Positions 1 to 9,141 are shown, counted from the stretch's first letter. The stretch: DNA of 64,000 nt from Streptomyces roseicoloratus (GCF_004117935.1 NZ_SDOY01000092.1:1-64000); one strand, 5' to 3'. Translations and numbers: made by a program. Notes: generated from the sequence alone by a model not told the origin.

Positions 1-876
1 GGACACGGCCGGCGCGACGGTCGCCGTGGGGGCGGTCGTCGCCGTGGCCGCGGTGGTGGCCCCGGCGAGGGCGGTCGGGCCGAGGCCGGCGGCCTCGCGG
101 ACGGCGCCGAGCAGCAGGGCCGCCGGCGGGACGAGCAGCAGTCCGGCGAGCAGCCCCTCGGCGGGGACGAGGCCGTGCCAGAGGCCGGCGCAGTGGGCGC
201 AGCCCCGGGCGTGGCGGGCTATGCGCTTGCGCCACAGCGCGGAGGGCCGGCCGTCCCAGATGCCGAGGCTCTCCCGCAGCGTCGGACACAGCGGGGTCGC
301 GGACAGGGCGCGTACGACGACCCGGGCGCTCTCCAGGCGTTCCTTCATGCGCTGGATCCGTACCCCGGCGTGCTCGGTCGGAATTTCCAGGGCGGCGGCG
401 ACCTCGTGACGGGTCAGTTCACCGGCGCATTCCAGCCACCACAGGGACAGCAGGGCGTTGTCCTCGGGCTCCAGCCAGCGGGTGGCCTCCGCGGTCTCGC
501 GCCGCTGCCCGGACAGCTGCAGCCGGACCACGGTCAGCTCGACGAAGTCGGCACCGGGCCTGGCCATGTCACGGGCCTCGTCGAGGGTGCCGGCGGCGTG
601 GCGGGCCTGCTGGCGGTGCCAGTGGGTGCGGAGCGTGTTCATGGCGATGGCGACCAGCCAGGACCGGAAGCCGTCCGGGGACCGCAGGCCGCCGAGCCCG
701 TCGAGCGCCCGGAGCATCGTCTCCTGGACGACGTCGTCCACGTCGTGGTGCCCGTTCATCGCCCGCCCGACGATGTTGTAGACGAGCGGAAGATACGCGG
801 CGACGAGCCGGTCCCGCGCCTCGGGGTCACCACCCTGCGCGGCCCTCACCAGCTCGGTCCCGTGCGGTGCTTCCAT
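1..876 (-). CDS. ECF-type RNA polymerase sigma factor with fused zinc-finger and membrane segment (3' end cut off)
   Basis: Sigma-70 family protein whose C-terminus runs off the left edge. Region 2 lies at about residues 10-75 (RAMNGHHDVDDVVQETMLRA, then FRSWLVAIAMNTLRTHW). A divergent region 4 follows at about residues 120-165. After it comes an HARGCAHCAG zinc-finger-like motif, then a hydrophobic stretch (LLAGLLLVPPAALLLGAV) and an Ala/Thr-rich linker. Fusion of a zinc finger and a transmembrane helix to an ECF sigma is known in actinobacterial ECF groups with C-terminal extensions, where the extension is thought to act as a built-in anti-sigma or sensor. I infer this protein is membrane-tethered. 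The ATG at 876 is chosen because GAGG lies 6 nt upstream; an in-frame ATG at 888 is the alternative. The function of the missing extracellular part cannot be seen. Confidence 0.85.
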   Translation of the reverse strand, partial: MEAPHGTELVRAAQGGDPEARDRLVAAYLPLVYNIVGRAMNGHHDVDDVVQETMLRALDGLGGLRSPDGFRSWLVAIAMNTLRTHWHRQQARHAAGTLDEARDMARPGADFVELTVVRLQLSGQRRETAEATRWLEPEDNALLSLWWLECAGELTRHEVAAALEIPTEHAGVRIQRMKERLESARVVVRALSATPLCPTLRESLGIWDGRPSALWRKRIARHARGCAHCAGLWHGLVPAEGLLAGLLLVPPAALLLGAVREAAGLGPTALAGATTAATATTAPTATVAPAVS

Positions 877-969
877 GCCTTGCCTCATCCTGGTCGTCCT
901 GCCTGTTGCCGATGCCCGACACCTGGGAGACCACGACAGGCCCGCCGGATAACGGAAACCGCCGGGGAA

Positions 970-988
970 TTTTCGAGATGGCCGAAAA
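970..988. promoter_or_regulatory. Inverted repeat, possible operator of the sigma-factor gene
   Basis: Arms TTTTCG and CGAAAA (970-975 and 983-988) are perfect complements around a 7-nt spacer, in an otherwise very GC-rich leader. The site lies about 95-110 bp upstream of the sigma-factor start. The regulator is unknown. Confidence 0.3.
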
Positions 989-1223
989 CCGCCCCTCCCC
1001 GGGGCTCCGGCCGCGGAGTCTAGCCCGCGGGCCCACCCACCGGCAGTCCGCAGGACGGAAACCCGACGGACGGCGCCCGGACCGCCGCCGCTCCTGCGGC
1101 CGCCGATGGGCCACGACGGTACGGCGTCGGCCGGCGAGAAGGCCCTGTTCGTGGCGCGCCGTGGACTGACCACGGCCGGCGGGGTCCGCCGTCGGGGTGG
1201 TCCGCCGGCGCCTGTGGATAACG

Positions 1224-1252
1224 TTGGGCGAATGTCGGCCGAGCGTGATAGT
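1224..1252 (+). promoter_or_regulatory. Candidate sigma-70-type promoter
   Basis: TTGGGC (1224-1229) and GATAGT (1247-1252) are separated by 17 nt and lie 60 nt upstream of the ATG at 1312. A 9-mer TGTGGATAA (1213-1221), the reverse complement of a DnaA box, sits just upstream. Confidence 0.4.
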
Positions 1253-1311
1253 CACTACTCCATCGGGGAGGTGTTCTCTGACCTGCCCGTTCGACAGTCA
1301 AGGGGTGGGAC

Positions 1312-2286
1312 ATGGCATTGCTCCGTGAGTGGGGGCTCACGCTCGGGAAATGGACCGGCCGGTCCGCGGCGACGCTGGAGCGGGACTCCGGCGATCCCGA
1401 TGTGACGCGCGCCCGCGAGGCCGCCGAGGCGGGCGACTGGACGTCCCTGCGGGCCGTCCTCGAAGCGCGGCCCGAGAGCACGGACCGCGCGGACCTGCTG
1501 ATGGCCGTCGCGAACACCGCCGGCGTGGAGCGCTGGATCACCGGCGTGCTGGAAGCGGAGCCGGACGCGGCGCTGCCGCGGCTGGTCGCGGGGTTCCGGC
1601 AGGTCCGCTGGGGCTGGGAGGCCAGGACCGGCATGCGGGCCGAGTACGTCTCGCGCGAGCAGTTCGAGGTGTTCCACGACCGGCTGCGCACGGCGGAGAC
1701 GTGGCTGTACGAGGCGGCCGAGCGCGAGCCGGCGTGGACCTCGCCCTGGTACGGCCTCCTGATGAGCGGCCGCGGCCTCGAAGTCGGCCCGGTCGTGGCG
1801 CGGCGCCGCTTCGAGGCGGCCGTGCGGCGCGACCCGTACCACCTGGGCGCGCACCAGCAGCGGCTGCAGCAGGTCTGCGAGAAGTGGAACGGCTCGCACG
1901 AGGAGATGCACGCCTTCGCGCGCGAAGCCGCGTTCGGCGCGCCCGTCGGCACGCCGCTCGGCCAGCTCGTCGCGCTCGCGCACATCGAGCACTGGCTCGC
2001 CCTCGACGGCGACCCGGGCGTCGCGTACATGCGCCGCCCCGACGTGGTGGCGTCCCTGCACCAGGCCGCCGACCACGCGTACCGGCACCCGGAGTTCGCG
2101 CCGCGCACCGGCCGCCTCCAGGTGTTCAACAGCTTCGCCATGGCCTTCTCGATGGCCGGCGAGCGGGCCGCCGCGCGCGAGTGCTTCGAGGCGTCCGGGG
2201 GCCTGGTCACGGAGTTCCCCTGGAGCTATCTCGACGGTGACCCGGTCGCCGCCTACCGCAAGCATCGTTCCGCCGCCGGCCGCTGA
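1312..2286 (+). CDS. Uncharacterised TPR-like protein
   Basis: 324 residues with no signal peptide or membrane segment. The protein is Ala/Glu/Arg-rich and helical. Trp-rich repeats such as ETWLYEAAEREPAWTSPWYG and the phrase RRRFEAAVRRDPYHLGAHQQ look like tetratricopeptide-type helical pairs in the middle third. It resembles the family of conserved actinobacterial proteins of unknown function that is loosely related to DUF4034. The ATG at 1312 has AGGGGTGGG a few bases upstream. It stands alone behind its own promoter, divergent from the sigma factor. A scaffold role is possible, but there is no direct evidence for any function. Confidence 0.75.
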   Translation: MALLREWGLTLGKWTGRSAATLERDSGDPDVTRAREAAEAGDWTSLRAVLEARPESTDRADLLMAVANTAGVERWITGVLEAEPDAALPRLVAGFRQVRWGWEARTGMRAEYVSREQFEVFHDRLRTAETWLYEAAEREPAWTSPWYGLLMSGRGLEVGPVVARRRFEAAVRRDPYHLGAHQQRLQQVCEKWNGSHEEMHAFAREAAFGAPVGTPLGQLVALAHIEHWLALDGDPGVAYMRRPDVVASLHQAADHAYRHPEFAPRTGRLQVFNSFAMAFSMAGERAAARECFEASGGLVTEFPWSYLDGDPVAAYRKHRSAAGR

Positions 2287-2399
2287 GCCGGAGATCCGCC
2301 TTCCGGCATGGTGGCCCCCCGTCCCGAACCAGGCGTCCGGGGCCCAGGAGCCGGCATGGCTCCGCCCCCGGCCCCCGTACCCACCTCGCCGCTCGTCCG

Positions 2400-2475
2400 C
2401 ACCTCCGTAGCCCGTCTTCACCTCCGTAGCCCGCCTTCACCTCCGCACCTCGTCTCCACCTCCGCACCTCGCACA
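2400..2475. repeat. Four tandem copies of a 19-bp C-rich repeat
   Basis: Units begin at 2400, 2419, 2438 and 2457, each starting CACCTCCG followed by TAGCCCG or CACCTCG. A diverged copy starts near 2382 and degenerate echoes run to about 2510. The array lies just before the HSP90-like gene and probably forms part of its leader. Confidence 0.75.
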
Positions 2476-2543
2476 TCTTCCGTACCCCGTCATCCCTCCG
2501 TACCTCATACCGACCGTCGTACCGTCAGAAAGACGTCATCCAG

Positions 2544-4433
2544 GTGTCCCACTCGAACCGGGCCGAGACCGCCCACACCTTCCAGGTCGATCTGCGCGGC
2601 CTGGTCGACCTGCTCTCCCATCACCTCTACTCCAGTCCGCGCGTCTACCTCCGCGAGCTGCTGCAGAACGCCGTCGACGCGATCACGGCGCGTCAGGCGG
2701 CCGTGCCCGGCGCGCCCGGCAGCATCACCGTGCGCACCGGCGACACGCTCACCGTCACGGACACCGGCATCGGTCTGACCGAAGCCGACGTGCACCGTTT
2801 CCTCGCGACCATCGGGCGCAGCTCCAAGCGGACCGCCGACGGCGGCCTCGACGGCGCCGGACTGGACGCGGCGCGCGGGGAGTTCATCGGCCAGTTCGGC
2901 ATCGGTCTGCTCGCCTGTTTCGTGGTGGCCGACGAGATCACGGTGCTCAGCCGGTCGGCCGTCGACCCCGCGGCGCCCGCCGTCGAGTGGCGCGGCCACT
3001 CCGACGGCCGCTACACCCTCCGTACGCTGCCGGCGTCGGCGGTGCCCGAGCCGGGCACCACCGTGCGCCTCACTCCGCGTGCCGACAACGCGGAGTGGAC
3101 GAGCCCCGAGCAGGTCGTCGCGCTCGCCCGGCACTACGGCGGGCTGCTGCGGCACGAGGTGACCGTGGTCGGTCCGCGCGGCGAGAGCCACCGGGTCAAC
3201 GACACGCCGCCGTGGGAGCGGCAGCACCGCTCCCCGCTGGCCCGCCGGGAGGCGCTCACCGCGTACTGCCGCACCCTGTTCGACTTCACGCCGCTCGACA
3301 CCATCGACCTGGATCTGCCGGCGGCCGGGCTGCGCGGTGTGGCCTATGTGCTGCCGACCGCGGTGAGCCCGGCGCAGCGGGCCGGTCACCGGGTGCACCT
3401 CAAGGGCATGCTGCTGACCGACCAGGCGCCCGAACTGCTGCCCGACTGGGCGTTCTTCGTGCGCTGCGTGGTCGACACGACCAGCCTGCGGCCGACCGCC
3501 TCGCGCGAGTCGCTCTACGAGGACGGCACGCTCTCGGCCGTGCGGGACGCGCTCGGCGAGCGGATCCGCGACTGGCTGACCGGGCTCGCCGCGAGCGACC
3601 CGGCGCTGCTGCACCGCTTCATCGACACCCACCACCTCGCGGTCAAGGCGCTGGCCCGCTACGACGACGAACTGCTGCGGATCGTGCTGCCGTGGCTGCC
3701 GTTCGAGACCACCGACGGCAACGTCACCCTGGAGGAGTTCGCCCGGACCCATCCGACGCTCCTCGTCACCCGTAGCGTCGAGGAGTTCCGTCAGGTCGCG
3801 CCGATCGCCGCGGCGGCGGGTCTCGGCGTCGTCAACGGCGGTTACACCTACGACCGGGACCTGGTGCTCCGGCTGCCGGAGATCCGGCCCGGCACGACGG
3901 TCACGGACCTCGACCCGGCCACGGTGACCGCGCACCTGGACGCCGTGGACCCGACCGCCGAGCTGCGCGCCGCCGGCTTCCTCGCCGTGGCCCGGGAGAC
4001 CGTCGGCGTCCACGACTGCGACGTGGTGCTGCGGGACTTCCAGCCGGTCACCGCGCCCGCGCTGCTGCTCGACAACCGCGAGGCACGGCACGAGCGGACC
4101 CGGTCGAGCCTCGCCGCCGACAGCGACGGACTGTGGGCGGACATCCTCGGCTCGCTGCGCAACGAGACACCGCGCGCGCAGCTGGTCCTGAACCACCTCA
4201 ACCCGCTGGTCCGGCAGGCCGTCACGATCACCGAGCGCGGCCTCGCCGTGACCACGGCCGAGGCGCTGTACGGGCAGGCGCTGCTGCTGAGCCGTCGCCC
4301 GCTCAAGGCGAGCGAGAGCGCCCTGCTCAACCGGGCCTTCATGGGTCTGCTCAGCCATGCCATGCACCACACCGGCACGGACACCCCCGGCGGTCCGGGG
4401 ACCCCCGGCACCGAGCCCCGGAAGGAACTGTAG
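2544..4433 (+). CDS. HSP90-family (HtpG-like) ATPase
   Basis: 629 residues, about the length of bacterial HtpG. The GHKL ATPase domain occupies about residues 1-210: the E-N-D motif is in YLRELLQNAVDAI, followed by DTGIGL and the lid/glycine motif GQFGIGLLACFVVAD. Middle-domain segments follow (VHLKGMLLTDQAPELLPDWA, RPTASRESLYEDG), as in HtpG. The C-terminal dimerisation part is divergent, so this is a diverged paralogue rather than the housekeeping chaperone. The start is GTG at 2544. The stop (4431-4433) is immediately followed by the ATG of the TPR gene, so the two are translationally coupled and probably act together, with the TPR protein as partner or client receptor (inference). Confidence 0.88.
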   Translation: MSHSNRAETAHTFQVDLRGLVDLLSHHLYSSPRVYLRELLQNAVDAITARQAAVPGAPGSITVRTGDTLTVTDTGIGLTEADVHRFLATIGRSSKRTADGGLDGAGLDAARGEFIGQFGIGLLACFVVADEITVLSRSAVDPAAPAVEWRGHSDGRYTLRTLPASAVPEPGTTVRLTPRADNAEWTSPEQVVALARHYGGLLRHEVTVVGPRGESHRVNDTPPWERQHRSPLARREALTAYCRTLFDFTPLDTIDLDLPAAGLRGVAYVLPTAVSPAQRAGHRVHLKGMLLTDQAPELLPDWAFFVRCVVDTTSLRPTASRESLYEDGTLSAVRDALGERIRDWLTGLAASDPALLHRFIDTHHLAVKALARYDDELLRIVLPWLPFETTDGNVTLEEFARTHPTLLVTRSVEEFRQVAPIAAAAGLGVVNGGYTYDRDLVLRLPEIRPGTTVTDLDPATVTAHLDAVDPTAELRAAGFLAVARETVGVHDCDVVLRDFQPVTAPALLLDNREARHERTRSSLAADSDGLWADILGSLRNETPRAQLVLNHLNPLVRQAVTITERGLAVTTAEALYGQALLLSRRPLKASESALLNRAFMGLLSHAMHHTGTDTPGGPGTPGTEPRKEL

Positions 4434-7400
4434 ATGCTGGACACCCCCGAGGCCGTGTTCGAGGCGTTGCGGGAGAACCACGACCGCCCGCACGGCCTGC
4501 AGCGCACCGTCACCGCCGAGGAACTGGTGGAGGCGGCCGAGGTCTTCGAGAAGCCGGACGTGCTCGTCACCGCGCTCCTGGAGCTGATGACGGCCTACGA
4601 GTTCACCGGTGAGCACCGCAAGTCGCCGGTCGCGTTCGCCCGGCTCCTGAAACTGTGGGACACCGCTCCCGGTTCGTTCAGCGAGTGGGAGGCCCACCAG
4701 GTCTTCTGGCGCTTCAAGTGGGTGACGACCTCGCTGCTCCAGGTGCCCGAGGTGCCGCTGGCCACGGTCCTGGGCTGGATCGACCGGATGCGCGAGCGCT
4801 ACGAGGCGGCCGGGCACGGCATGCAGCCGGTGGCGGCCATGGGCTACCACGTCGCCGAGCACACCGGCGTGGGCGTCGCCGACGCGTACGACCTGTGGGT
4901 GACCCGGCCGCGCACGGACCTGAGCGACTGCGAGGCCTGCGAGACCCGCGGCATCGCCGGCCACCTTCTGTCGGCCGGTGACGACGAGGGCGCCCTGGAC
5001 GCCTGGCGCCCCGTGCTCGACGGGTCCCAGGGCTGCTCCGAGGAGCCGCAGTCCAGCCAGGCGCGCGCCCTGCTGCCCCTGCTGCGCACCGGCCGCCTGG
5101 ACGAGGCCCGCTCGCACCACCTCACCGGCTACCGCCGGATCCGGGGCAACACCGGCATGCAGGAGGAGCTGGGTCTGCACCTGGAGTTCTGCGCCCTGTC
5201 CCGGAACGAGGGGCGCGGCCTGGAGATCCTCGCGGAGAACCGCGGTCCGTTCGAGGCGGGCGGCGCGCCGCTGGCCCGGCTGGAATTCCTCACCGGCGCC
5301 GAGGTGCTGCTGGCCCGGATCGTGGCGGACGGTCTCGGCGACACCGCCGTCGCGGGCCCGCCCGGCCGGAACTGGACGGCGGGCGAACTCCTCGGCCACG
5401 TACGCGCCGAGGCCGGCCCGCTGGCCGCCGCGTTCGACGCGCGCAACGGCACGACGGCGGTCGGCGACCGGCGCCGGGAGCGGCTCGGCCGCGCTCCGCT
5501 GCTCGACGAGCCCCTGCCGCTCGGTCTGCGCACCGCCGTGACCCGGCCGGCCACGGCCCCCGGCGGCACGGCCGGCGGGGCCGCGGCCGCCGCCCGCGCG
5601 TCGGCGGCCGTCGTCGAGATCCCGGAGGACTTCGCCGACCTGGTCCGGGAGGCGCGGCGGCTGGCCGCCGAGGGCCATCCTTCGGAGCGGCGGCTGTGGG
5701 AGCGGATCGGCGAGCGCCTCGCGGACGGCGCCGCACCGGACCCGCACGACGACCGGCTCGGCCCGCCGGAGCTCCTGGAGGCCGAGCTCGCCGACCACCG
5801 CGCCGCCCGGTCCGGGATCGCGGACCGGCGCGCCGAGTTCGCCGCCGGACTCGACCGTGCGGCCGGTCTGTACGCGGGCATCGGCATGCCCTGGCACGCG
5901 CTCGCCGCCCGGGCCCGCGTCCTCGCGTGGGGCACCGCCGGCGAGGAGGACGGGGAGACCGCCGGGGAGACGCAGACGGGTCCGGGCGCGGACGGCGGCG
6001 GCGGCGCGGACGACGGCGACACGCACGGGGGCTTGGACGACGGCGGCGCGGACAGCGACAGCGGCGCGGACAGCGACAGCGGCGCGGTCGGCGGCAGCAG
6101 TGGCGGTGGCGGCGGCGGTGACGCCAAGGGCGCGGACGCGGATCGTGTCCCGGCCGGCCATGGCACGGAGGCCGGCACCCCGGACACGGCCCGGCACGAC
6201 CCCGCGGCGGTTCAGGCCGAGGTCGACGCGGTGCTGCGCGAGGCCGAGCGGCTGAAGGCCGCGGCCCCGCTCACGGGCGAGCGGCCCGGTGCCGGTGAGA
6301 CCGCGTCCGTGCACGACGGCCACGACGTCGCCCGGGCACGTGTCCTCCAGTACGCCATCGTTCTGAACTCCGCCGCGTACAGCGCCTATCGCGAGGTGCT
6401 GCGGCAGATGCCGGAGCCCTCCGACGCCGCCGTCGCCCGGTTCGAGGAGCTCGCCGGCACACTGCGGTCGGAGGCCGAGCGGCTTTCCGTGCTCCACCAG
6501 GCTGCCAACGCGCGGCAGTACGCCGCCGACCTGGCCGGGCGGCGCGGCGACTTCGCCGAGGCCGAGGCCGAGCTGCGCGCGGCGCTCGCCGACGTCGAAG
6601 CGTCCGGCCGGCCCTGGCGCGGCACCCGTCCCCGCTGCCTGCTCGCGCAGTTCCTGCTCGCCAGGCAGGAGCCGGCGGAGGCGGTGGAGCTGTTGCACGA
6701 GGCGATCGGCGCCGCCGTGCGCCACGACGACGCGGACTTCCCGATGGCCCCGTCGTACGCGCTGCTCGGGCACGCCGCCTCGCACCTCGGTGACGTCAAC
6801 GCCGCCGTGCGCCATCTGTCGGAGGCGGCCGCGCGGTTCGACCAGGCCGGGGACGCGGAGGAGGCCACGGACATCCGGCTCCAGCTCGCCGACGTCCTGG
6901 CGCGTGCCGGCCGGCAGGCCGACGCCGTCGCCGTACTGGAGTCGGTCCTGTCCGACGGGGCGGCCGCGTCGCTCGACGAGCGGATGCTCGCCCAGGCGCG
7001 GCTGACGCTGGGCCGCGGCCTGCGGGACCTGGAGGAGTTCCTGCCGGCGGCCGAGGAGTTCCTGCGGCTCGCGGACGCCGTCGCGGAGTGGAAGGACGAC
7101 CGCGCCGTGCACACCCTGGTGGCGGCGGAGGCGGCGGTCACGCTGGTGCTCGCCGACCGCTGGGACGCGGCGGCCACGGCGTACGACCGCGCGGTCGCCT
7201 CGCACGCCGAGGCCCCGAACCCGCCGCTGCTCGCCCACATGATGCGCGAGTTCGCCCGGCTCACCATGGCCGCCCGCGGTCAGGAGGGCCTCGACGAGGC
7301 GCTGGAGCACCTGGCGCGGGCCGACGCGCTGCTCGCGGCCGTGCCCGAGGAGTCGGCGGACTTCCCGCTCTGGTACGAGCAGGGTTCGGTGCACTACCAG

Positions 7401-7673
7401 CGCGCCCGCGTGCTCGCCGAAGCCGAGCGCTTCACCGAGGCGCTGGCGTCGGCGGAGTCCGCCGTCGCCGCTCACGAGCGGGGCGGTGAGGAGGGCGAGG
7501 TGCCGCGCGCCGAGGCGGTGCGGACAGCGGCCCTGATCGAGGGCAACGGCCTGGAGCGCCACGCCGACGCCGCGGCCCGGCTGGCGGTCGCGGCGGCCCG
7601 CTGCCGCACCGCCGGCCTGCCGGAGGCGGCGGAGATCCTGGAGTCGCTGCGCCGGGAGTACCAGACGCGGTGA
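4434..7673 (+). CDS. Large tetratricopeptide-repeat protein coupled to HSP90-like ATPase
   Basis: 1079 residues with no signal peptide. Helical TPR-like repeats run through the N-terminal 370 residues and again through about residues 640-1070 (for example YAADLAGRRGDFAEAEAELR and YALLGHAASHLGDVNAAVRH). The halves are joined by an Asp/Gly/Ser-rich disordered segment at about residues 505-575 that contains an 18-bp coding duplication (DSDSGA twice). The N-terminal half contains a CEACETRG cysteine pair. The ATG directly abuts the HSP90-like stop codon. TPR proteins are classic HSP90 partners in eukaryotes; here the link is inferred from gene coupling only. Confidence 0.85.
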   Translation: MLDTPEAVFEALRENHDRPHGLQRTVTAEELVEAAEVFEKPDVLVTALLELMTAYEFTGEHRKSPVAFARLLKLWDTAPGSFSEWEAHQVFWRFKWVTTSLLQVPEVPLATVLGWIDRMRERYEAAGHGMQPVAAMGYHVAEHTGVGVADAYDLWVTRPRTDLSDCEACETRGIAGHLLSAGDDEGALDAWRPVLDGSQGCSEEPQSSQARALLPLLRTGRLDEARSHHLTGYRRIRGNTGMQEELGLHLEFCALSRNEGRGLEILAENRGPFEAGGAPLARLEFLTGAEVLLARIVADGLGDTAVAGPPGRNWTAGELLGHVRAEAGPLAAAFDARNGTTAVGDRRRERLGRAPLLDEPLPLGLRTAVTRPATAPGGTAGGAAAAARASAAVVEIPEDFADLVREARRLAAEGHPSERRLWERIGERLADGAAPDPHDDRLGPPELLEAELADHRAARSGIADRRAEFAAGLDRAAGLYAGIGMPWHALAARARVLAWGTAGEEDGETAGETQTGPGADGGGGADDGDTHGGLDDGGADSDSGADSDSGAVGGSSGGGGGGDAKGADADRVPAGHGTEAGTPDTARHDPAAVQAEVDAVLREAERLKAAAPLTGERPGAGETASVHDGHDVARARVLQYAIVLNSAAYSAYREVLRQMPEPSDAAVARFEELAGTLRSEAERLSVLHQAANARQYAADLAGRRGDFAEAEAELRAALADVEASGRPWRGTRPRCLLAQFLLARQEPAEAVELLHEAIGAAVRHDDADFPMAPSYALLGHAASHLGDVNAAVRHLSEAAARFDQAGDAEEATDIRLQLADVLARAGRQADAVAVLESVLSDGAAASLDERMLAQARLTLGRGLRDLEEFLPAAEEFLRLADAVAEWKDDRAVHTLVAAEAAVTLVLADRWDAAATAYDRAVASHAEAPNPPLLAHMMREFARLTMAARGQEGLDEALEHLARADALLAAVPEESADFPLWYEQGSVHYQRARVLAEAERFTEALASAESAVAAHERGGEEGEVPRAEAVRTAALIEGNGLERHADAAARLAVAAARCRTAGLPEAAEILESLRREYQTR

Positions 7674-7797
7674 CCCGTGTCCTCGGCCGGGCCCGGCCGA
7701 GGCAGGCCGGGTCGGCTCGGCTCGGCCGGGCCTGGCGGGGGGGGCGACAGCGAGCCCGGCGCTCGCGCGTCACCCGGGCCCGGACCGACCCGGCACC

Positions 7798-7842
7798 GTG
7801 CCGTGCTGTGCCGTGCGGTGCTGTGCTGTGCCGTGCCGTGCG
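7798..7842. repeat. Nine tandem copies of the pentamer GTGCN
   Basis: Consecutive 5-bp units GTGCC, GTGCT or GTGCG fill 7798-7842 without interruption. The array lies between the convergent TPR and sensor-kinase genes. It is preceded by a GGCCGGGC/CGGCTCGG-rich stretch that can fold back on itself. No terminator-grade stem is obvious. Confidence 0.85.
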
Positions 7843-7881
7843 GAAGGGGACACGGGGAGGGCCCCGGCCGCGCGACCGGAC

Positions 7882-9141
7882 TCAGCCCTCGCGGCCGGTC
7901 GGGGCGTGGGCGTGGACGCCCGCGTGGTACTTGGGGATGCGCAGGGTGATCTTCATGCCGGCGCCGACGGCGGTCTCGATGACCAGGCCCTCGTTCTCGC
8001 CGTACACCTGACGCAGCCGTTCGTCGACGTTGCGCAGGCCGATTCCGGTGGTGGGTCCGCCCTCGCCGTTCAGGATGCGGCGCAGTCGCCCGGGTTCCAT
8101 GCCGACGCCGTTGTCCTCGATGCTGACCCGGGCCACCGCACCCTCGTCGACGGCGACGATGGTGATGAGGCTGCGTTCGACGGAGTCCTCCAGGCCGTGC
8201 TTGACGGCGTTCTCGACCAGCGGCTGGAGACACAGGAACGGCAGCGCGACCGGCAGCACCTCGGGCGCGATCTGCAGGGTGACCTGGAGGCGCCGGCCGA
8301 ACCGTGCGCGGACCAGCTCCAGGTACTGCTCGATCGAGTTCAGCTCCTCGGCGAGCGTGGTGAACTCGCCGTGCCTGCGGAAGGAGTAGCGGGTGAAGTC
8401 GGCGAACTCCAGGAGCAGTTCGCGGGCCCGCTCCGGATCGGTGCGGACGAACGAGGCGATGGCGGCGAGGGAGTTGTAGATGAAGTGCGGGGAGATCTGC
8501 GCGCGCAGGGCGCGGATCTCCGCCTCGATGAGGCTGCTGCGCGCCCGGTCGAGTTCCGCCAGCTCCAGCTGGCCGGAGACCCAGCGGGCCACCTCCTCGG
8601 TGGCCCGGGCGACGGCGGCCGAGTCGTGGGTGCCGAAGGCCGCGAGGGCGCCCTTGGGCCGCCCGCCCGCGGTCAGCGGCGCGACCACCCCGAAGCGGAC
8701 GGCGCAGTCGGCGCGGTCGCAGTCCACAAAGAAGCTGCGGGTACGGCCCGCCTGCACGGCCTTCGTGACCTGCGCGGCGAGCTGCTCGCCGTGGTGGTCG
8801 CCGCCGCCCTCCCAGGCGAGGACGCCGTCCAGGCCGGTGAGCGCCAGCGACTGGGTGCCGAGCAGGGGCCGCAGCCGGCGCACCGCCTTGCGGGCCGTGT
8901 CGGCGGTCAGTCCGGCCCGCAGCGGCGGGGCGGCGAGCGACGCGGTGTGCAGCGTCTGGAAGGTGGCGCGTTCCACGCCGTCCGGGTCCCGTCCGTCCCC
9001 GCGCGCCGGGCCCCGGCGCCCCGCTCCGCGGACGAACCCGGCGCCGAGGACGTGCCCGGCGCCCCGTGCGTAGGCGGCGCCCGCGGCGAAGCAGACCGCG
9101 CCGACGACGGCGCAGCACAGCAGCAGCAACAGCAGGGTCAT
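7882..9141 (-). CDS. LytS-family sensor histidine kinase
   Basis: 419 residues. One N-terminal membrane helix (MTLLLLLLCCAVVGAVCFAA) is followed by a GAF-like sensory segment at about residues 70-190. The HisKA_7TM/LytS-type phospho-acceptor box is ISPHFIYNSL, and the HATPase_c boxes are VENAVKHGLE, DNGVGM and GIGLRNVDERL. Its ATG (9141) overlaps the symporter stop as ATGA, so it is co-translated with the transporter. I infer that it senses the transported solute or its metabolic effect. LytS-type kinases usually have a LytTR response regulator beside them, but none lies in this window. Confidence 0.9.
   Translation of the reverse strand: MTLLLLLLCCAVVGAVCFAAGAAYARGAGHVLGAGFVRGAGRRGPARGDGRDPDGVERATFQTLHTASLAAPPLRAGLTADTARKAVRRLRPLLGTQSLALTGLDGVLAWEGGGDHHGEQLAAQVTKAVQAGRTRSFFVDCDRADCAVRFGVVAPLTAGGRPKGALAAFGTHDSAAVARATEEVARWVSGQLELAELDRARSSLIEAEIRALRAQISPHFIYNSLAAIASFVRTDPERARELLLEFADFTRYSFRRHGEFTTLAEELNSIEQYLELVRARFGRRLQVTLQIAPEVLPVALPFLCLQPLVENAVKHGLEDSVERSLITIVAVDEGAVARVSIEDNGVGMEPGRLRRILNGEGGPTTGIGLRNVDERLRQVYGENEGLVIETAVGAGMKITLRIPKYHAGVHAHAPTGREG

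Larger units (their letters stand above)
877..1311. other. Intergenic region between divergent sigma factor and unknown TPR-like gene
   Basis: No convincing gene. It holds an inverted repeat at 970-988, a DnaA-box-like 9-mer at 1213-1221 and a candidate promoter at 1224-1252, each listed separately. The remaining sequence is GC-rich and has no coding pattern that I trust. Confidence 0.5.

Noticed and set aside
2505..7562. Open frame of 1685 codons on the minus strand across the HSP90/TPR genes
   Set aside because: It is antisense to two recognisable coupled genes and has a Gly/Arg/Val-rich composition typical of shadow frames in high-GC DNA.
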